Assembly (NCBI GenBank): GCA_008973525.1
Contig: WACJ01000521.1
Span: forward strand, 1,426,001-1,490,000
DNA length: 64,000 nucleotides
From: Stenopsyche tienmushanensis
Taxonomy: Eukaryota; Arthropoda; Insecta; Trichoptera; Stenopsychidae
Direction: 5' to 3'
The translations under genes were made by a program, and so were the position numbers. Every line of letters begins with the position of its first letter. Position 1 is the stretch's first letter. This document shows positions 10,896 to 22,330 of this stretch, in pieces. The notes below the pieces were generated by a model, which made no database searches, was not told where the DNA came from, and worked only from the letters and a program-made list of their open reading frames with translations.

Positions 10896-11868
10896 TATTC
10901 TTTAGTAAAAATTGTCTGATAAACAGGTTAGGGTGTCAACAGAATACATTTTCGTCGCATAGAACAAAATGCAACTTGAGCGTCGGATGGCAGAACTTTC
11001 CATCCGGCACACTGTCGATCAAAACGATCTAGCTGCAAGTTCAAAGAATTTATACTGTTACGCAGACGACTCACTGCTAACTTCGAAATCAATCCCAACA
11101 CATACAGACATTTGTTATCAAATAGCATTTAGCACAAGCAAAAATTCTTCACATTCATTCGCAAAAAAAAAAATTATAAAAGCAGCCGAAAGTTAATTAC
11201 GTATAGAAATCGGTCAGCGATTTACAAGCGTTGCATAAGAAAAGAAGCTGCTTCGCTATGATGATTCGCTTCTTCTAATGTGTATTTTTTCAGCAATAAA
11301 ACAGTTACATCATTGCCTGAACATATAATCATTAAATGCTAAAATATGAGATCGGCTGACGTTACGTCACGATGGATAAATGGGACATTATCATGCCGCG
11401 GAGCGATTTGGTCTTTTAAAAAAAATATATGCACCAAAAGAGTAAACACACGATACAATGAGATATAATATCAAACCTCAAAAATGCGAAAACATTTCAA
11501 ATGTCGCATGATTATTAGAAAATATTCTCTTTGAGTCATAGGAAAGTTGATAGATAACATGCGATAAGAAAACCGTCAATGTCTTTTATTTCATGTGAAT
11601 TTATTTTTTTATCGTATGACACTAATCAACAATATAATTTATGTTGCGAATTGGCGCCAATTTTCTATAAATCCAATGTATGGGTTATAAAAGCGTAAAT
11701 GCAAAAAGACTTCTTTTAATAGCAACTATGTTGATTGGCAGAAGACATCGTTTAAATTGGATTTTTTAAGATGAGGATGTTGGACGATTTTAACTTTTCC
11801 CGGAAGAGTTATAACATAGTGAGAAGCATTTAAGCATCGGGTAGACACTCGTCTTAACTAATATATTT
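10896..11868. other. No recognised gene
   Basis: Short overlapping ORFs at 10928-11196 on both strands, no motif. Otherwise AT-rich. Confidence 0.4.
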
Positions 11869-12010
11869 ATTTAAATCGAAGAAAGATCGCAGCCACGAGA
11901 TAATAAGCTAGTCGGCGGGAAGAATCTGATGTCCCGCGCCCAAGGTTATCGGTCGACTCTTTTTGTTTTTTGCGCGTCTAGCACTGGCAATACACACGCA
12001 GGAAGACAGA
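11869..12010 (-). mobile_element. LTR-family fragment, diverged
   Basis: Recognised by gatcgcagccacgag, ggcgggaagaatctgatgtcccg and gtcgactctttttg, aligning to the stem-loop part of the LTR at 1450-1530. Confidence 0.45.
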
Positions 12011-12614
12011 AAGGGGTCGCTGTTGATTTGGCGAATTCAGCAGCGGTTTGGCATAATCTTATGCTTCTGAAATAACTTATTGATCCTCTAATATTTAAAT
12101 TCAAATCATTTCATTCGAAAGTGGACGATAATGGAATACAAAAATCTTCAAGGGAGATTGCTTACGTCTTATAACGAATATGATACATAAAGAAAATAAC
12201 GAAAAGAAGGCGCTGCAAGGTGGAGAGACACCAGAAACATAGTTGTTTAGATATTTGTATCCTTGAATCTTCTACAAAGAAGCCAGAACCGGTTGCTAGA
12301 CTTCAAGAGCAACATCTTCAAGCTGAAGAAATTTGAATAAAGGTCGAGTTATCCCAACCAAAACGTTCTACAAAGGGCTGTGACTCAGATTCACTTTTTA
12401 TTGTTGTGCTGCTTTGTTAAAGCACAATCGGTTGTGTATAAAGAGGTCGCATTAAAAAAATGGCGAGTTCGCGTCGGACCATTTTACCCAACATTTTACC
12501 TCAGTGTCTTAGACTTGGCACACAAAAGTCATGAGTTCAGAAAAGCTTCTCTCTCCTGTGCAAAACGATCCAAAAAATTCACGCGGGTGGTAATGTGATT
12601 TTGACGGTGCTTTG
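12011..12614. other. No recognised gene; one 72-codon ORF
   Basis: The plus ORF 12380-12598 begins with a hydrophobic stretch (MTQIHFLLLCCFVKAQS) that resembles a signal peptide, but the rest is Lys/Arg rich and matches nothing I recognise. It sits next to a mariner fragment. Confidence 0.3.
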
Positions 12615-12895
12615 GTGTAAAAATTCTGGGCACCCATTTCGCACATAATTTCTTGTAATCAAGTTTTTTCAACAAAATATCACCAAGGAGACTTGGTGAA
12701 ATGTCAGAAAATTCTTCAAGAATTTCGCACTTGCTTGCTGTACTTAAAATGTCAAAAAATTGATGACCGCGCAGATTTCATACGGGCGGTAAGTGTGGGG
12801 AATGCGCGACGACCTCTTCATCGGAAGAATTTACTATGACTGAACAAAATGGTCGACCAACACGCGGTACAAATCAACTGACCGTTAGGATCCCC
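12615..12895 (-). pseudogene. Mariner transposase N-terminal fragment (family G)
   Basis: The minus-strand translation includes SLLGDILLKKLDYKKLCAKWVPR, the mariner linker between the helix-turn-helix and the catalytic domain. The DNA around it (gaccatttt, gtaaattcttccgatg) matches the 5' untranslated ends of the copies at 21236, 41262 and 54450. No catalytic region remains. Confidence 0.7.
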
Positions 12896-12939
12896 TTAGG
12901 ACTTTCGTAGATTGATGAAACGATTTGTAACGTTTGATG

Positions 12940-13345
12940 CGGGGGCGCTCTCGGGGGCAGAGTCCCCGGGCGGCTCCCCGCCTCCATGTGCTCGTCGATT
13001 TGGCCGCGCTATTGCACGGGTCCGTTCTTCTATCGGACTGTGATGTTGATGAACGAATGGATGGGAATACGAAGGGCGTCGAATGGAAAGACTTAGACTT
13101 AGACTTAGAGGGACGACCTCCCGCAGCCAAGGCCAATCGAAGACTCTCTCGACTCCGGCTTCCTGTGCGTCACTCCCCAACCGGCAATGGTGCACGCGCA
13201 AGAAGCGATCGGTCCGTAAGCAGGTGCAATGTCTCAGCAGGGCCACAAGAGATGGCGCTGTTAAAATAACACATTGCACCTGAAGAGAAATGGAAGATGT
13301 CGCTACTACGTGGGGATGATAAATCGCCCACGCTACCAAATGCAC
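12940..13345 (-). mobile_element. Near-complete LTR-like copy
   Basis: The best-preserved version of the LTR family, clearly GC-richer than its surroundings. It overlaps several open frames on both strands (12885-13373), which are by-products of that composition. The left stem of the usual hairpin is replaced by a short tandem of gacttagactta at about 13090-13110. The right end includes agatggcgctgttaaaataa and tacgtggggatgataaatcg. It is possibly a solo LTR; exact ends are uncertain. Confidence 0.6.
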
Positions 13346-13850
13346 TAAAACATGAAGTTCTACCAAATGTCAACGTCTTAGTTCGCCTTTCAATGACTCA
13401 TGCACAATGTTATTACTCCACGGTTATCGCGCAGTATATTGGCTATTTTATGGCGTTGTTTTAACCCCGGTAGTACGTCATCTCCCAGTCTCGTAAAACG
13501 TACAACGTTTCGGACAACACACCCTGAAAACGTTGGTTGTTAAATTCGTGTGCTTTTTAATTCCCATTGATTTGATTTGACTCCTATTCAAGTTAATTGC
13601 CATTCAGGAAGCACGTCGAGCAGTCTGAACGAACTTTTGTATTTATTTTTGTGAGACCATTTTAGTTCAGCTTAGATCCAGTTTGATGACTAATTGAATG
13701 ATTGCGAAGCTAAATGCATGCAACCCACAAAGCTTTCCTAGACAAAGTTTCATGAATCCTAAGCTACACGTTCGCCCACTTGATTTCAAATAATTTACAT
13801 CGAAATCTATGCCAGCTGCTTTTCAAATGTAACATGCAGTCGACCCTCCT
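13346..13850. other. No gene seen
   Basis: Unremarkable AT-rich sequence. Confidence 0.4.
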
Positions 13851-13907
13851 ATAGCGTCCACTTCGTTTGTGGCGCCTATGGAATTTTGTAGAAGGGTTGC
13901 AAAATGC
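13851..13907. mobile_element. Short MITE family J, diverged copy
   Basis: Starts tcgaccctcctatagcgtcc, the terminal repeat of the complete copy at 39366-39435. The right end (gaagggttgcaaa) is mutated. Confidence 0.45.
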
Positions 13908-14775
13908 ATGATTGTGGGCGATAGTTCATGCAGCACTCAAATATGAATGAAATCGGATGCACCTTCCAATTCATTATATGATATTGAATTTTAGACATTC
14001 AGAAGCAAAAGCACTTCATAATGGCTTCTGAGCCATGAATGGACTCCTTCCAAACAACCCGCCGTATTATGCCTTTCATAAATAATTGTTTCGAGGTGAG
14101 TATTCGTGTTAAATACAAGTTAACAGGTAGACATCACGTTTTAGTGGGTGTGACCTGTATTTTAAGAGGCATAGTTCGTTTACCTTCGGAATGCAAGTCG
14201 ATTTGCACAATAATAGTGCAGTGAGCGAGAAAAGGTCACGAAACTGCAACGAGCGTAATAAATCGGTGCAAATTTGCTTTCGAAATCTTTCTTCGACGTC
14301 GTTTCGATTTTACGACGCTGGAAATTGGCGTTGGAGCTGCGGCTGAAGCTCCGGAACGATCCTGTGACCTCATCCAGGCTTTCCACTTGTTTGTTCAGCT
14401 AAGTGAAATGTACATAAATTTAACGGCAGGTCGGTGACTGCTATATTTTTATGGCTTGCATTTTTATGTCCACATTGTAAGATCGACGTGGATCGATTTT
14501 GCCTTTGTGACGCAATGATCAAATTGACAATTTTCTACTGAACAGTCCAACTAATTTGATTTCCTGCCATCATTGCTCTATGAAATCTCTCGAGAATAGC
14601 ATTAACGATGCTTCCGGTTAGATCACGTTTTTATTGCATCAATTCCGAGGCAGATTTCATAATACGTCTCTGCCGTCGTTCCAAGAAAATATGTTTAAAA
14701 TATTCATATTTCTTATAAGCCAATATTTGATACTACTTTATAAGGCTTAAGTTTTTCCAGGGAAGTTTGCTCTTT
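13908..14775. other. No recognised gene
   Basis: ORFs 14039-14224 (plus) and 14180-14386 (minus) show no family features. Confidence 0.4.
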
Positions 14776-15065
14776 CGTTTACAACAGTAAAATATTGGGT
14801 GGCAGAGTTTAAACGAGGCCGTACGACCTGCCAAGATGAACATCGCAGTGGTCGAACACGCTAGAGATGTTGAAAAAAATCACAAAATGGTATTGGATGA
14901 CATCGACTGAAAGTGCGCGAGCCAATAGATATGATAGCCATATCAAAAAGTGCTGTATATCGCATATTGCCTAAAAATTTGCACATGAGAAAGCTGTGCA
15001 TATGATGGGTACCGCGTTTGCTCATAATGGAACAAAAACAGCATCATTGGCGAGCTTAGACGACG
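14776..15065 (+). pseudogene. Mariner transposase N-terminal fragment (family H)
   Basis: Reads WVAEFKRGRTTCQDEHRSGR, then after frameshifts KSAVYRIL and NLHMRKLC, which together are the second helix-turn-helix and linker of mariner transposases. Paralogous fragments lie at 38815-39160 (minus) and 60895-61110 (plus). The catalytic domain is absent. Confidence 0.8.
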
Positions 15066-15364
15066 CTTAGTGGCAGTAACTGTCTAATCTATGTATACAT
15101 ATATACAGTACATACATGTGTTTCAAATTGTTATATTAACCTTCCCCCACCGGTGATGTATTTACTACACCTCGATTCTAATAATGGGAATATCGATATG
15201 AAATATAATAGATACGGGGTTTAGAATTTTTGTATTCCTCCGTAATATAATTACGAATCACATCAAAGCATTAAAGTATATTAGTATTCATTTGCAGCAA
15301 CGGAAATAAATAATTTGTCGCTAGGTTTCATAAATTCATAATGAATAATTCCTTGAATATCCCT

Positions 15365-15740
15365 ACAAATGCATAAAAGAAATTTGCGGGTCGTCAGTCC
15401 AGGTTTCGGAGTCGGAAATGGTTTTTGTCCCAGCGAAAGCCATTGACGTCACGGCTTATGTTGTCATAAACAATCCATTTTTTATCCCCAGTTACAATTC
15501 GTGTGAAAGGGACGAACTTTTTGTTTTGACAACAAAACTTTGTTATCTTTGTATAGTTCGTGCGGCATCCAAACCCTCATTCGATTCATCTTCCCGATAC
15601 GCTTTAAATGCACTTGAGCTGTCGACCATGTTAAATGCATCCTCTGCAATAGTTATTCGATACTTAATCGAGGATCTATTTCCACCATGGCTCTCAAATA
15701 TGTCGTCATCAAAATTTAAGGGTTGTTTTTTAAATATCGC
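15365..15740 (-). pseudogene. Mariner transposase, central fragment with first catalytic Asp
   Basis: The minus strand reads WSTAQVHLKRIGKMNRMRVWMPHELY, the mariner region around the conserved WVPHEL block, and then, in a shifted frame, RIVTGDKKWIVYDN, the block with the first catalytic Asp. A further KPGLTTRK follows. One stop and at least two frameshifts disable it. The open plus-strand frame at 15418-15774 is only the antisense of this remnant. Confidence 0.8.
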
Positions 15741-17577
15741 TTTAAATATGATGTTGATCGGTTTCGGGCTTTGATATTTTATCCTTACAAAAATGTGTAT
15801 TAATTTACATGTTTTTAGTAGAATTAGGTATTAAAAATCGTTAAATATATGAATTCAAAGCAGTTTAAATGCACGGGGTTAAAGTATGCTTCTGGGTCGA
15901 GATGGAGTAGGAAACACTTGAATAAAAACTGTGCACAAAGACTTGACCTAAAATTGTCGTAAGTGGCGAACATAACTAGAAACGAGCTTATGACTGAATG
16001 TGAAAATATTTCAAAGCGATTTTTTGTGCGTCGGTGTAATCGAATTTTGAGACCAGGGTGAGTTGCAGGTCTTCATGTCCGTAGGGGAGCAACCCTATTC
16101 ATAGAATTTCAGACATGATTAACATGGCGTTCGTGGCGTGAATATTTAGTACGTCGTTTCCAGCAGCTTTCTGATCAAACCGACGTCGATGGATGATTTT
16201 TTTATGGGTGCAAATGTGATTTTAAGTTCGGAAGCATTCCAGTCCAAAAAAGTCGATCCAAGTCCTCGTGTATGTATAACCAAATAAAAGGAAGAGGCCA
16301 CGTGCTTTTTTCTTGGTGCGTGTATCCAGACACTGAAACATGTGACATCATAAAATGTTAACTGAAAGAATAAACAGAGTTTGAGGAGGCAATGCGTTGT
16401 CAAAACATTCATCTTTATGTTCTAATATTCGCCTTATGCCCTTTAACCCTTTGATGAGTATGCACTCACATGTTGCGGGCAGCACTTGTGTTTATTTATT
16501 CAAATTGTGATGTCAAACGCAAACAAGCATGTGTTCCTGCGGAAGTATCTGGATAAGTCCGCAAGAAAGCCTTGATCTTGAGGCCGGTTTGGAGTTCATG
16601 GCCCTGACGATCGATTAACGTCAGTTTGCATCTATCACGAGTATGGTGAGAAAACAACGGAGATGCGTGAATGGAATGCAATTGTGCAGAAATGCCCGAG
16701 GGTATTCGCGTGATTGGGTTCGGTTACTGTAAGAGACCAATTCCGGTTTGGTCCAACTGAGCCAAGTGGGATGAATATGAGTTGGCAGAACCCGCAATCA
16801 GGTTATTGCTTAACTGTTTGCTTCGCACATAAACGTTTAACTTATTTCATCTTAATTGACAAAGGCTGTGTATGGATCATCACAATCGCGAAAGTCATCA
16901 GCAAGAAAAAAGTAGTCCAAAAGTGGAACATGCACCATATGCGGGTACATTTCCTCAAAAAGGGCAACACACCGCTTTAACGCCGCTGGTGGACTATTGA
17001 TAAATGGATATCTTCAAAATCAAGTTCATTCAGCCCAAACAATCTAGCTCAGCCGATTTGTTAGATCCCATTGGCTTTTCGAGCGAAAATAACGTATTTT
17101 TATGGCTCACTTATATCCATAAATACAGAAATCGGGCATTAATGCCTCCATGAATGTTATAAAACGAATTTATGATGGAAACACATTATCCACTCGATGA
17201 AATATCAGCTGAAGCAATGGACAGAAATAATTTATGGCTTCTGCCATTCATCAACAAAATGGAGATGTTAAAAAATTATATTGATGTCGGATGCGAAAGC
17301 AAGTAAGCGAAGGTTTGGTTTGCTACGAATAATAACAATTACAAGAATTTCTTGGACTAAACTATTTCCAATTTATTAGACATTTTTAGCGAAAATAGAA
17401 TACTGAATGTAAATTTAGTTTATATGCACTTATATGCTCGAGGGAAGGACTAAAAAACTAGTTTTTGTTGTAAGCTTTCGATTTTTTACTATTGCATTTC
17501 TATCATTCACAATTTTGGACAACGAGTCTTTGTCAAAAATATCAAGTTCTGTAGAATAAGGACCAAATGTTGGTATA
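15741..17577. other. No recognised gene
   Basis: ORFs 16146-16412 (minus), 16496-16681 (minus) and 16714-16980 (plus) lack recognisable domains. No repeats shared with the rest of the window were found. Confidence 0.35.
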
Positions 17578-18048
17578 CAGCAGACCCACGGTAATCCGGC
17601 GCCCCTTGTAGTCCGACATTCTAATACAAGCATAGTACATATGTCTGCCTAAATCGTAATAAATCTTTTTATAAGTTGGCAAGTACAGCGTAGGATGATC
17701 CACAATTTATGATACAAAAAAAATCGTGAGAAAATACAAAAGTTCGTTTTTACCATTGATTGTGAGCCAGGCAAAAGGTAAACTTTCAAGAAAGCTAAAC
17801 ATCCAAAGGTGAAGGAAGCATTGTATATGCGGTTTATTTAGGAAAGAAACAAGCACACACCTATTTCTGAACACACATCGGCCATAAAAACAAAGAAGGC
17901 TTTGTAGCTAGTAAGGGATAATTAAAATGCTTCAAAAATCGTCAAGGAATACCAAATAGTTTCGGATTACAAGGGGTCGAGGGCTCTATAGTCCGACAAA
18001 TCCGACACTGTCTTGCAAAACGTTTGTCGGATCACAGCGGGTGTACTG
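17578..18048 (+). mobile_element. Tigger/pogo-like element with both terminal repeats
   Basis: 471 bp between TA dinucleotides at 17576-17577 and 18049-18050. The left end is cagcagacccacggtaatcc; the right end, read in reverse, is cagtacacccgctgtgatcc, giving 21-bp terminal repeats. Inside, one frame gives TFKKAKHPKVKEALYMRFI, a stop, then a segment ending AIKTKKAL, which resembles the CENP-B-type DNA-binding domain of Tigger/Jerky proteins. The catalytic DDE domain is missing. This is a deletion derivative that could only have moved with another element's transposase. A truncated sibling lies at 10494-10895. Confidence 0.8.
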
Positions 18049-19931
18049 TAGTAGAATAGGTCCGGGACTATTATTATAAAGTGTTCAAATCGAGTAAAGA
18101 TCATCCAAATGTGATAGATGCCTAGATGTTTTCTCGTGTCTTGCTGGAAATGAAATATTCATTATCAAGACAAAAATGCGATTAGCATTAAAAACGATTT
18201 TGCTAGACGTTCCATTTAAATACAGAATTTATCTCAATTATATTAGGGGGACCTGAAAGTATTCGAATATTTAGCAAAAAAAAGTTCAATTTATTTATAA
18301 CAAAAGCAGTATCGTCTTCTTTTTGTTAGATAAATACGTTTCTCTGCATATTTTTTAATTAAAAACTTCAAATCGTTCACAACAAACGTGTGTACTTATA
18401 GTTTCTCTCGGTTTCATTAATTAATAATGATTTTTTCCCCGCATATCCTACCATATGAACAAAATAACTTTCCGATGAAAAATAATGTTTAAATCTTTGC
18501 GGTCCTATGTCGAGTCTGGCTCGACATTTTGTTTCTACATTTTTCCCCCACTCAGATTTAAAATCATTTGATTTTATTTTGCATATCGTGTTTAGGACAG
18601 TATTTGGAAAGAAATATTGGTTTTTATTATACTTCATAGTGTTTAGCCTACCTGCTAGAGATACAAATGAAAGGGGCTGTTGCCCGGATAAAATCCTAAA
18701 ACACAGGCAGTGACTCTTAACGCGCGCTTTCGTGAACATAATATACTTATGTGAGTCTAATATGTATGAATTTTTCGTTTAAGCAAGTAAATTGAAGCGC
18801 TATTTAAATATATATATTATTATAGGAATAAATTGCGATGTTCTTTGATCTGTGGAGCTCAATTTAAATTTCGTCCAAGGCAAATTTAGCGTATAAATGA
18901 CATCTTTTCATATAAAGCAAGATGGGATGCTTTCATCCAGACAATTGGCCAATTAACCAGTTGTTGAATATGAGCAATTTAAGAGGATCCATACCCACCT
19001 CGATCCAGACAAAACTGTCCGCCAATGAATTCAACATTTTCTATGACGCTTCGGTGCAATCATCATCACGATAAAGATCGAATTTAAGATCACTTTTTGC
19101 GTATTGATCAAAATTGATGTTATTTTTACTCGTTGGTCATTCGGGACGGCAACCTTCGACGAGGATATTGCATCATCGTAGGAAATAGCGATTTGCATTG
19201 AACAATTCGAATTCCAGCACTTATATATCATCGTAGGCCTTCATTTTTCATCGATGTGAGCAAAAAAATATATATATATATATGGAGAAAACGAAAGTAC
19301 CACATTTGAACGCCCGCTTCATATCGCAGTATTCCTGCTTATCAATCCGAATTAAATAATAGCCGCATTGCGGTAATAATTTAAACGGGAAGCTGGAATG
19401 CCGTGTTGTGGTTTGGTTCGGATGCAGAATTTTGCCAAAATTAAGCACAATTTATCCATTCAGCATATACTTAAATATGAATGGTCGTCTGGTTGGTTTG
19501 CATTCAAAATGTTTGAATTGCGAAAATCTAATTGAGAGCAATGTGGTTGTCAACAAGATCAGCCGAAATCCTTGGGGAAATGTCGACATTTTTCACATTC
19601 ATCCATGAAATTCAACATCGAGTTTGAGCTATCGGATCAAACAAATGTAACACATTGTGAGCCGGAAGTCCACGCAGGGAGCAATATTTTATGACAGCAG
19701 TATAAACAAATTCAAAGTGAATTCTTAATGCTTCTAAATTATATTCAAAGTTAAAAGGAGGAGGAAGATCATCGAGAAAAAAACCAACTTCGAATTCGAG
19801 AAGATGATTCGACAAAGCGTCTACTTTTGGATGAACCATTACCCGCTCGCTTGCTTGTTATTTGAATATATGCGTTGTGCAGATTGTTCGACATTTTATT
19901 GATCACCTGCAACACCTACCTCAGTTAAACC
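18049..19931. other. No recognised gene; (AT)n run near 19266
   Basis: Overlapping ORFs at 18377-18739 (minus) and 18507-18713 (plus), and others at 19031-19839, have no family features. A short AT microsatellite lies at about 19266-19282. Confidence 0.35.
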
Positions 19932-20003
19932 TCTATTATCAAGCGAATTAAATCATAAACGTATTCCGTCGTTCATCGCAGCCGACTCGTGGATCAGGAC
20001 CAT
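19932..20003 (-). repeat. Conserved 72-bp block Q, copy 2
   Basis: See 4458-4529. 57 of the inner 59 bases (19945-20003) are identical to copy 1. It forms the 3' end of the minus-strand ORF at 19948-20163. Confidence 0.6.
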
Positions 20004-20163
20004 TGTTACGGATTGCGCTGCGATTGATTTCGAACAACGCAACCTTCAAGTCGCAGCAACAAAAATAGCGACCTCCGTATGAAGCGCCCGTGGCAAGTAT
20101 ACCAGCCCATTCAACTAAAATGCACAGCAAGATGCAAAACTTGAATTTAATATCCATGTCCAC
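19948..20163 (-). CDS. Candidate small secreted protein (unrecognised)
   Basis: 71 codons. The first ATG gives MDMDIKFKFCILLCILVEW, a basic start followed by a hydrophobic core and a small-residue stretch (AGILATGAS) that would suit a signal peptide. The remainder carries several Cys residues (FCCC, GC) and ends GPDPRVGCDERRNTFMI, the peptide shared with the short ORF in block Q copy 1. No splice sites, polyadenylation signal or homologue were recognised. It could be a genuine short peptide gene, an exon or a repeat-derived chance ORF. Confidence 0.3.
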   Translation of the reverse strand: MDMDIKFKFCILLCILVEWAGILATGASYGGRYFCCCDLKVALFEINRSAIRNNGPDPRVGCDERRNTFMI

Positions 20164-20289
20164 AAGGACACGCTCACTCTCAGCTTCGAGTGGCCACTTG
20201 TGCTCTGAGCGCGAGGGAGAAATTAGCTAGATTTAGACAATTAAATAAGTTAGCCTCTAAGGGAGCTTCCGTGATCATACAGATTATAG

Positions 20290-20540
20290 AAAATGCCGCA
20301 AAAAAAACCTAAAAAAGGACGACGTGACCACAAGGGCTGTGTGTTCAACCGGTCCAATTTTCGGACAGCTGACATGACGAATGAGCGCCTCGCGATCGGA
20401 CGCCATACCTGAAGATGTCTACAGAACGATTACGAACTTACGATTACAAAACGAAATTGTCCGAAGAAGACTGATCGGGTGGGTTGCTTAAATTTTACAT
20501 TCGGTCAAAATATTGTTGGCTTTATTTTATTGCGGCCTTA
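20290..20540 (+). repeat. Dispersed repeat P, copy 1
   Basis: Matches 36550-36755 in the same orientation. Shared words include gacatgacgaatgagcgcct, cgccatacctga and gtccgaagaagactgatcgg. No convincing ORF. Confidence 0.7.
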
Positions 20541-20774
20541 TATCGGTTGGAAACTCTTGACCGGGTTGGTATTTTGTGTTTTGCGCCCCGAACCCAGTTG
20601 CGCCCATGGCGGGCACCTTCTTTGCGTTCGTCTTTCGTTACGGCCCTGCCCGTATGTTGAAAAGTTAAAATTTAAGAAATGGCCTCTTAAATATCTTCAG
20701 ATATTTCCTATTCGACAATCATGTTTTCATGCGCTTGGTACACTCACGCAAATTCGAATGATTATAGACTAGCA

Positions 20775-21010
20775 TTGCATGGTTTATTGCTTTCGGTTAC
20801 GTGTAGCGCGGGCTGAAGGGCTATGATCCAAAAGCATGCGCGCGTTCGCTCTCTCGCCTCAAAGATCTTGCGCGCACATCATTTCTCTTCCCGTAACAAC
20901 CAGACCAATATGCGCCAAAATGGTGCATCCGCTAAACGTCTCGCAAAACTAATGCCGCACACAAACAATGATTGTGCTAATTCAAAAACCTTTTTGAATA
21001 TACGCCCAAC
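20775..21010 (+). repeat. Dispersed repeat E/F, 5' part, copy 2
   Basis: Shares tacgtgtagcgcggg, agcatgcgcgcgttcgctct and gtctcgcaaaa with 10105-10445, but lacks about 45 bp in the middle. Confidence 0.7.
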
Positions 21011-21235
21011 AACTCACCAAAATTCCATCGCAATTGGATAGGGACGTATACAGGACACATTTAAGAGATTGATGTTGAATTTCTGGAATACAAGGACTCC
21101 ATTATTTAATTGAAAGATCCTGCCTTTCAGTTACCAAATATTTCAATTTGAGGAGTTCAAAACGATTTACAACCCAAGTATTTCTGGAGATCCCTACTTT
21201 TAAAAATTACAGGATATTTCATAAATACATTTGAC

Positions 21236-21785
21236 TATTTTTCAGCGTAATCGCCGTTGAGATCGATATATTTCTGTAGTTGGAGTACCAGTTTTTGTAT
21301 GCCAGTGTCATAGATCTCCAATATCACCGAGGAGACTTCGAGAATTTTCAGGGAATTCTTGTGTGGTTATTTCGTACTCGCTCTTCAATTTATTGCACAA
21401 GTTCGTTAGAAATCACTGATGATCTCCCATTCCTTTTCTTGCCGTGAATATCAATACGGCATTCACTGAACAATCTAGCCCATTTCGTGACGTGCTGTCG
21501 ACTTATCACATCACTACCATAAACTTCCACCAACTTCCAGTGGACATTTGCGGTGATATTATTCTGCAAAGTAAAAACGGATGACCGCGTGGATTTTCTA
21601 CGGCCGAGAGGTAGCGGGAGTGCGCGACGACTTCTACATCGGAAGAATTTATTGTGACTGAACAAAATGGACGACAAACATGCGGTACCAAAGAAACTGA
21701 CCGTTAGGATCCCTTTTATATGCCAAGTTGCCAATTTCTAAACAACAACAAAAAAACCGGCCTCAGGAGCCCTTGTAAGCTTACT
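21236..21785 (-). pseudogene. Internally deleted mariner transposase (family G)
   Basis: The minus strand encodes the mariner N-terminus (VYGSDVISRQHVTKWARLF, then an Ile/Asp/Lys-rich link and GRSSVISNELVQKIE), followed after only about 100 bp by the extreme C-terminus (YDTGIQKLVLQLQKYIDLNG, ending DYAEK and a stop). The entire catalytic domain between them has been deleted. The sequence ggcctcaggagcccttgtaa at the 5' end matches the end of the copy at 41262 and is probably part of the terminal repeat. Confidence 0.8.
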
Positions 21786-22009
21786 TAACTTACTGACTAT
21801 AAATTCATTCGAATCTAAAATATTCGCTTAAGTACAATTCATTCGATCACTCAATAAGTTCGTAGGAAGTTTTTTTTCTTCGTTTGGGGTCGCTTTAACG
21901 CAATTTTTTTCGTCAAACGCTTCAATAACGCTGTATAAAATTCGCTATTGATGATTTTTTCTTTATCAAGGCAATCGATGAATATAATACCAAAATACAG
22001 AGGTCAAAA

Positions 22010-22330
22010 CCTTACCAATTGATATTTGCGTTTTTGGTCACTTTTGGCGTCTTTCGTCTGATTGGAGTCTGAAATATAGTGATATGAGTTTCATCCATTA
22101 TCACATACTGCATGAAAAAAATGCTCCAAAAAGCTCCAAACAGCGCTCTGAATTGTGGACGCGTTGTTACTTTTGATCGATTGTGGGCAAACGCGGTACC
22201 CACTTCGAACAGAGCTTTATTATGGATAATCGTTGATGTAAAATGTTGAATACATTGCTTTATGATATCTTCAAGGTATCAGCCATCTCACACAAATTAA
22301 TTTAGGATCGATCAAAACTATTTCGTGGAC
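22010..22330 (-). pseudogene. Mariner transposase fragment (family I)
   Basis: The minus strand reads LCEMADTLKIS, then KLCSKWVPRL, then FMQYVIMDETHITIF, placing it across the helix-turn-helix linker and the first catalytic Asp block (usual MDETW). A paralogue lies at 36870-37225. Confidence 0.75.

Noticed and set aside
12885..13373. Up to five overlapping ORFs (longest 156 codons)
   Set aside because: They coincide with a GC-rich LTR copy, the other copies do not keep the frames, and none is recognisable.
15418..15774. 118-codon plus-strand ORF
   Set aside because: Antisense of a mariner transposase remnant (minus strand with the TGDKKW block).
19266..19282. AT dinucleotide run as a possible functional element
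   Set aside because: Short simple repeat, expected in AT-rich DNA.
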